The notes beneath the pieces are model-generated. The model saw only the letters and a program-made list of their open reading frames with translations, made no database searches and was not told where the DNA came from. A stretch of DNA of 64,000 nucleotides from JBBSEX01 sp038239345 (GTDB taxonomy: Bacteria; Acidobacteriota; Terriglobia; Bryobacterales; Bryobacteraceae). Made by a program: the position numbers and the translations under genes. Below, one piece after another: positions 62,301 to 64,000 of this stretch. The number at the start of each line of letters is the position of its first letter. Within the stretch, counting starts at the first letter, position 1. The DNA is taken from positions 62,001-126,000 of the forward strand of contig JBBSEX010000011.1 in assembly GCA_038239345.1 (NCBI GenBank), written 5' to 3'.

Positions 62301-62714
62301 CCGTTCGGTGGCCACCAATTGGGGCAAGGTCAGATTCGTGCCTCCCGCCCGGCGATAACCTTCCAGATGTTTTGCCGCCGCCGAACGATCGCCGGCGAGG
62401 ATATCAAGCACCGCCAAGCGCCGATTGGTGGAGGACTGCAAACTCCGATTCTTATCGGCAACCAGTAGCACTTTTTCGTAGGTGTCGCGCGTTGCCGGAT
62501 CTTTATGACGATCCAGAAACTCGGCGTACGCCTCAAGAGATGCTACATCGGTGGGCGAAGATTGCACCGACCGTTGCAGCAATTCGCGGGCACCGGCCGC
62601 ATCCCCTTTTCGTTCCAAATCCCAGGCCTGCGATTTGAGATCGGCGCCTGTCACCGTTCCTATAAAAATGCTGGACCCCGTAAAGGTTATAAGAGCGAAC
62701 AGAAAAGCCTTCAT
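59343..62714 (-). CDS. Large secreted protein of unknown function
   Basis: A 1123-residue protein with a signal peptide (residues ~1-23). Residues ~25-135 are helical repeats of a TPR-like kind (LKSQAWDLERKGDAAGAREL, SLEAYAEFLDRHKDPATRDT). The rest is alpha-rich with no domain that I recognise; landmarks are SAKDKQSGEFIDSFLGDPSI, LWQIACRRGAIAASDADATF and WGDLVPQMILSATVPRWWEV. It may be periplasmic or surface located. It precedes the VWFA gene by 28 bases in the same direction, so they probably share a transcript, and it is divergent from the small secreted protein at 62844. Confidence 0.6.
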   Translation of the reverse strand: MKAFLFALITFTGSSIFIGTVTGADLKSQAWDLERKGDAAGARELLQRSVQSSPTDVASLEAYAEFLDRHKDPATRDTYEKVLLVADKNRSLQSSTNRRLAVLDILAGDRSAAAKHLEGYRRAGGTNLTLPQLVATERRATIEIPGPMRSFSRMAALSPDMNEDDLLTALARNVVTNGYQAGGSVEGLEQTEYLKLIIRYLSQARELEKLAGADKMIRIETCDSTQTGELLRVIGYRMRGACGSDVVLETVNSTRAFLTIDSGFPLSDLEASLRANRPFIYDYHPTRAPILYGSDYWLSAKDKQSGEFIDSFLGDPSICRLYLGLSKLDPPTADELRKSMSATKIKAFSHVIDFFGGMFQIRDGRAVTPGGPRSEKAWADLAGASPEKGALFFEKLVARDDGWLASYFDSLARCRGAELTYLTEPERMKRFYAAMRGKVTSPGPARPVFRSNTELMLLTTRLRIDSDGRAHIPGGVEVWKGLFQNHPHGKYDGKLTKSAANWKEPDDVLEALFGLCRKVVENEPLKIFLAISDVNRNRPKPLELATVDRMARDFRIYGAQYSLFSEVPTISDRSIVQYLDTAKTADQIHDGNLRADTIGSLQALISLWQIACRRGAIAASDADATFAKIIDPFATKIHNQRDLFDGSRASIKLLLAAAHSRDGLPQDQIYDLLSGSSTESETRTEVVQQMIRVFESQRLVSLDTLFALADNLESVARGEKLNNALVVKLASRIGEIQLPRSSMSTTEKNSMAFGYWTEKHIEIQRKINLRSSIEKAGSDPEKLRDLRGQLAPFLRDTLVGFSYVHYAPPAAQILQTNPLFVRSHDFIGIQGASTQSWKNTEVFGSGWPSSAGGRLSGSLCALPYALAEAEQNFFIPSREQALIWGDLVPQMILSATVPRWWEVSAAQMHWVGMHMSYGENLLAEASLDAAVRAQVTQILAQYAPPARVYKIDRLLMEARTREALDQVIPSELFLLAATATADPKSSSGPLAADIRRLAAESPDQINYRVIGRAFGTPKPTLSNSYQPDLLNLRTFPTLMGYSSRILAESWESNLLFYAALADEVYLPPSQLNVVIPQWTQQTVERIFATHLEDWPALLRSLRTVGEDVRQKARKQMTTTAELK

Positions 62715-62843
62715 CAGAATTGCTCCTTCCCCGTCTTGGATACTTACTCTATCACCGGCGCGAGCGTACAGGGAATTTCCGCGTTCCGTATATTACTCTT
62801 AAACGGATCGAAGCCAAATGTGGATGTGGACGAGGATTGACTG

Positions 62844-63095
62844 ATGAAACTTGCACCGCGGTTAGGAGCTTCCCTGGCGATTATGGTACTTGGGACTTTA
62901 GCGACGGCGCAATCGGGCGGGCCGGCTCCATCGGACCATGCGCACATCCGCGCGGCCGTTGCCGAGTTGCGGGAAGCGGCGCGGGAGCTTCGCTCGGCTA
63001 AACACGATTTCTGCGGCCATCAGGTTGAAGCAAGCGAGAAGACGGGGGAAGCTCTTGCCGCACTCGAGGCCGCGCTGGCCTGCGTTCGTCATTAG
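62844..63095 (+). CDS. Small secreted helical protein
   Basis: An 83-residue protein: signal peptide KLAPRLGASLAIMVLGTLAT, then a mature part of about 60 residues with two Cys (FCGHQVEAS and ALACVRH) and a coiled-coil-like helix HIRAAVAELREAARELRSAK. Similar small His/Ala-rich secreted proteins of acidobacteria have no assigned role. The two Cys may form a disulfide. Confidence 0.6.
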   Translation: MKLAPRLGASLAIMVLGTLATAQSGGPAPSDHAHIRAAVAELREAARELRSAKHDFCGHQVEASEKTGEALAALEAALACVRH

Positions 63096-63395
63096 TACTG
63101 TCGGGTTGCGTGCTCAGTACGAGCGGGCACTTTTACTCACCCTCTAGCTCTACCTCTTCGATGCGCTGATGTGGGTATCGGATTTTTCTAGCGTACTACC
63201 GCTCCCCACCCCTGCGCGGCGTTAAATTCAGTACGGTTCTAAGCTCCTTTTTTCCTATGCTTTTGCTCGATTATTGGGGAGAATAAACATCTCGAAGCTT
63301 CAGCACATTTGATCGCGGAAGAGTTTCTTGCAAAGCAGAGAAACGGACCAGCGGGATAGGTGTGCCTGAAGCTCTAGAAACGGAGAAAACCCAAA
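63096..63395. other. Intergenic stretch before the partial cytochrome gene
   Basis: About 300 bases with no supported gene, no tRNA and no clear terminator or promoter. A GGAGA site lies at the end, before the next ATG. Confidence 0.4.
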
Positions 63396-64000
63396 ATGTT
63401 CCGATCGATTTCTATCGACCGAAGAACCTCCCCAAGACCGCGCCTAGTGCACGCGGTCTTGACGTTTGCTGTAGTTCCTTGTTTGATGATCGCCGCGGTA
63501 CACGACCCCGGTCCACGCGGCGGGGTACCCTCGGCAGGTGGAGCTGTGGCTGGATTACTGCCGAATGAGTCCGCGCTATTTACCGAAAGTATTTTCCGTG
63601 TTACAGAAGTGGAAGCAACCTGCGACACCTGTAATCAGTTGCCCCTAAATCAGCCGTCGACCGGGGGATTATCCAATTCCGCCGGCTTAGGCGGAGTATT
63701 CAACGCCGACCAATGCACCATTTGTCATAGTCAACCGGCGTTGGGAGGCAGTTCTCCCGCGCACAATCCGGCATTCATCGTCAGCGGCCGCCGCGGGAGT
63801 ACGAATGTGGTTCCTTCCTTTGAAGATCCTAACGGTGCGTTCAAGGAAGTACGTTTCAAATACAATTCCGATCTGACTCGCGACGGCGGCGTTCACAGCT
63901 TGTTCACAACCAGGGGCCGCGCCGATGCCCCGAGTTGCACGTTTGCGCAACCCGACTTTAATACGGCTGTCGCACAACAGAACATCGCCTTCCGTATTCC
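63396..64000 (+). CDS. Start of a c-type cytochrome or di-heme oxidoreductase, cut by the window edge
   Basis: An open frame runs from ATG 63396 to the window end (about 201 residues). A GGAGA site lies before it. The N-terminus holds an Arg-rich leader and a hydrophobic stretch (VLTFAVVPCLMIAAV), a likely signal peptide. A heme motif CTICH follows near residue 111, after a non-heme CDTC. The pattern VFNADQCTICHSQPALGGSS is typical of the di-heme oxidoreductase (DHOR, putative thiol oxidoreductase) family. The remaining protein is outside the window, so the second heme cannot be checked. Confidence 0.75.
   Translation, partial: MFRSISIDRRTSPRPRLVHAVLTFAVVPCLMIAAVHDPGPRGGVPSAGGAVAGLLPNESALFTESIFRVTEVEATCDTCNQLPLNQPSTGGLSNSAGLGGVFNADQCTICHSQPALGGSSPAHNPAFIVSGRRGSTNVVPSFEDPNGAFKEVRFKYNSDLTRDGGVHSLFTTRGRADAPSCTFAQPDFNTAVAQQNIAFRI

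Noticed and set aside
1..64000. tRNA, rRNA and riboswitch genes such as a TPP riboswitch before thiE.
   Set aside because: No cloverleaf or rRNA signature was recognised in the gaps, and the gap before thiE lacks the CTGAGA core of the TPP riboswitch; a covariance-model search would be the decisive test.

Overview
The window looks like a chromosome segment of an acidobacterium of the Solibacter/Bryobacter type (order Bryobacterales). The sequence signs are: two very large TonB-receptor-like proteins with an N-terminal carboxypeptidase regulatory domain; a beta-propeller protein ending in the Solibacter-type C-terminal domain (TIGR03437 pattern); a VWFA protein of the acidobacterial TIGR03436 type; PadR next to a HAAS-type membrane protein; a fused LptF-LptG permease; and a uniformly moderate-to-high GC content. 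No rRNA, tRNA or CRISPR array was seen. Names come from reading motifs by eye; no database search was possible.

Layout. 1-7450: tail of a secreted protein, two TonB-receptor-like genes, a decayed IS3-family element and short repeats that bracket the block. 7454-10008: thiE (no standard start codon), a secreted cupin, a GH172 (DUF2961) protein and a small membrane protein. 10024-13032: a decaheme cytochrome and an MtrB/PioB-like outer-membrane barrel, i.e. a probable electron conduit across the outer membrane. 13055-16685: a small outer-membrane barrel and a secreted beta-propeller protein. 16790-24570: a Tad pilus operon on the minus strand (TadE-like candidate, prepilin peptidase, CpaB, secretin CpaC, CpaE/TadZ, CpaF/TadA, TadB, TadC, a 30-residue membrane peptide), followed upstream by a large membrane protein and a NarL-type regulator. 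27025-34375: PadR pair, oxidoreductase, amidase with a tiny partner ORF, ComEA-like protein, acyl-CoA dehydrogenase, LolA-like protein, radical SAM enzyme. 34739-40874: a type I restriction-modification island with a DUF1016 nuclease gene inserted; hsdM and hsdR carry frameshifts. 41304-42860: small genes of uncertain role with decay. 43067-64000: diguanylate cyclase, acetyltransferase, membrane spermidine-synthase-like protein, fused LptFG, a secreted TldD/TldE-like pair, NDH-2, a second NarL/CpaE-like pair, a dead toxin-antitoxin locus, a VWFA protein, a 1123-residue secreted protein of unknown function, a small secreted protein and the start of a c-type cytochrome cut by the window edge.

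How it fits together. The envelope dominates: pilus assembly, LPS transport, TonB-type receptors, secreted enzymes and heme proteins. A motif shared by the upstream regions of the tad operon and of the nearby NarL-type gene suggests that this regulator controls both. The points most worth a second look are the decaheme/porin module with a strong hairpin just before it, the unusual Tad operon composition and its separate CpaE/NarL copy, the coupled 50-residue ORF before the amidase, the in-frame palindromes in the DUF1016 gene, and the thiE gene whose 5' end seems damaged next to a repeat.
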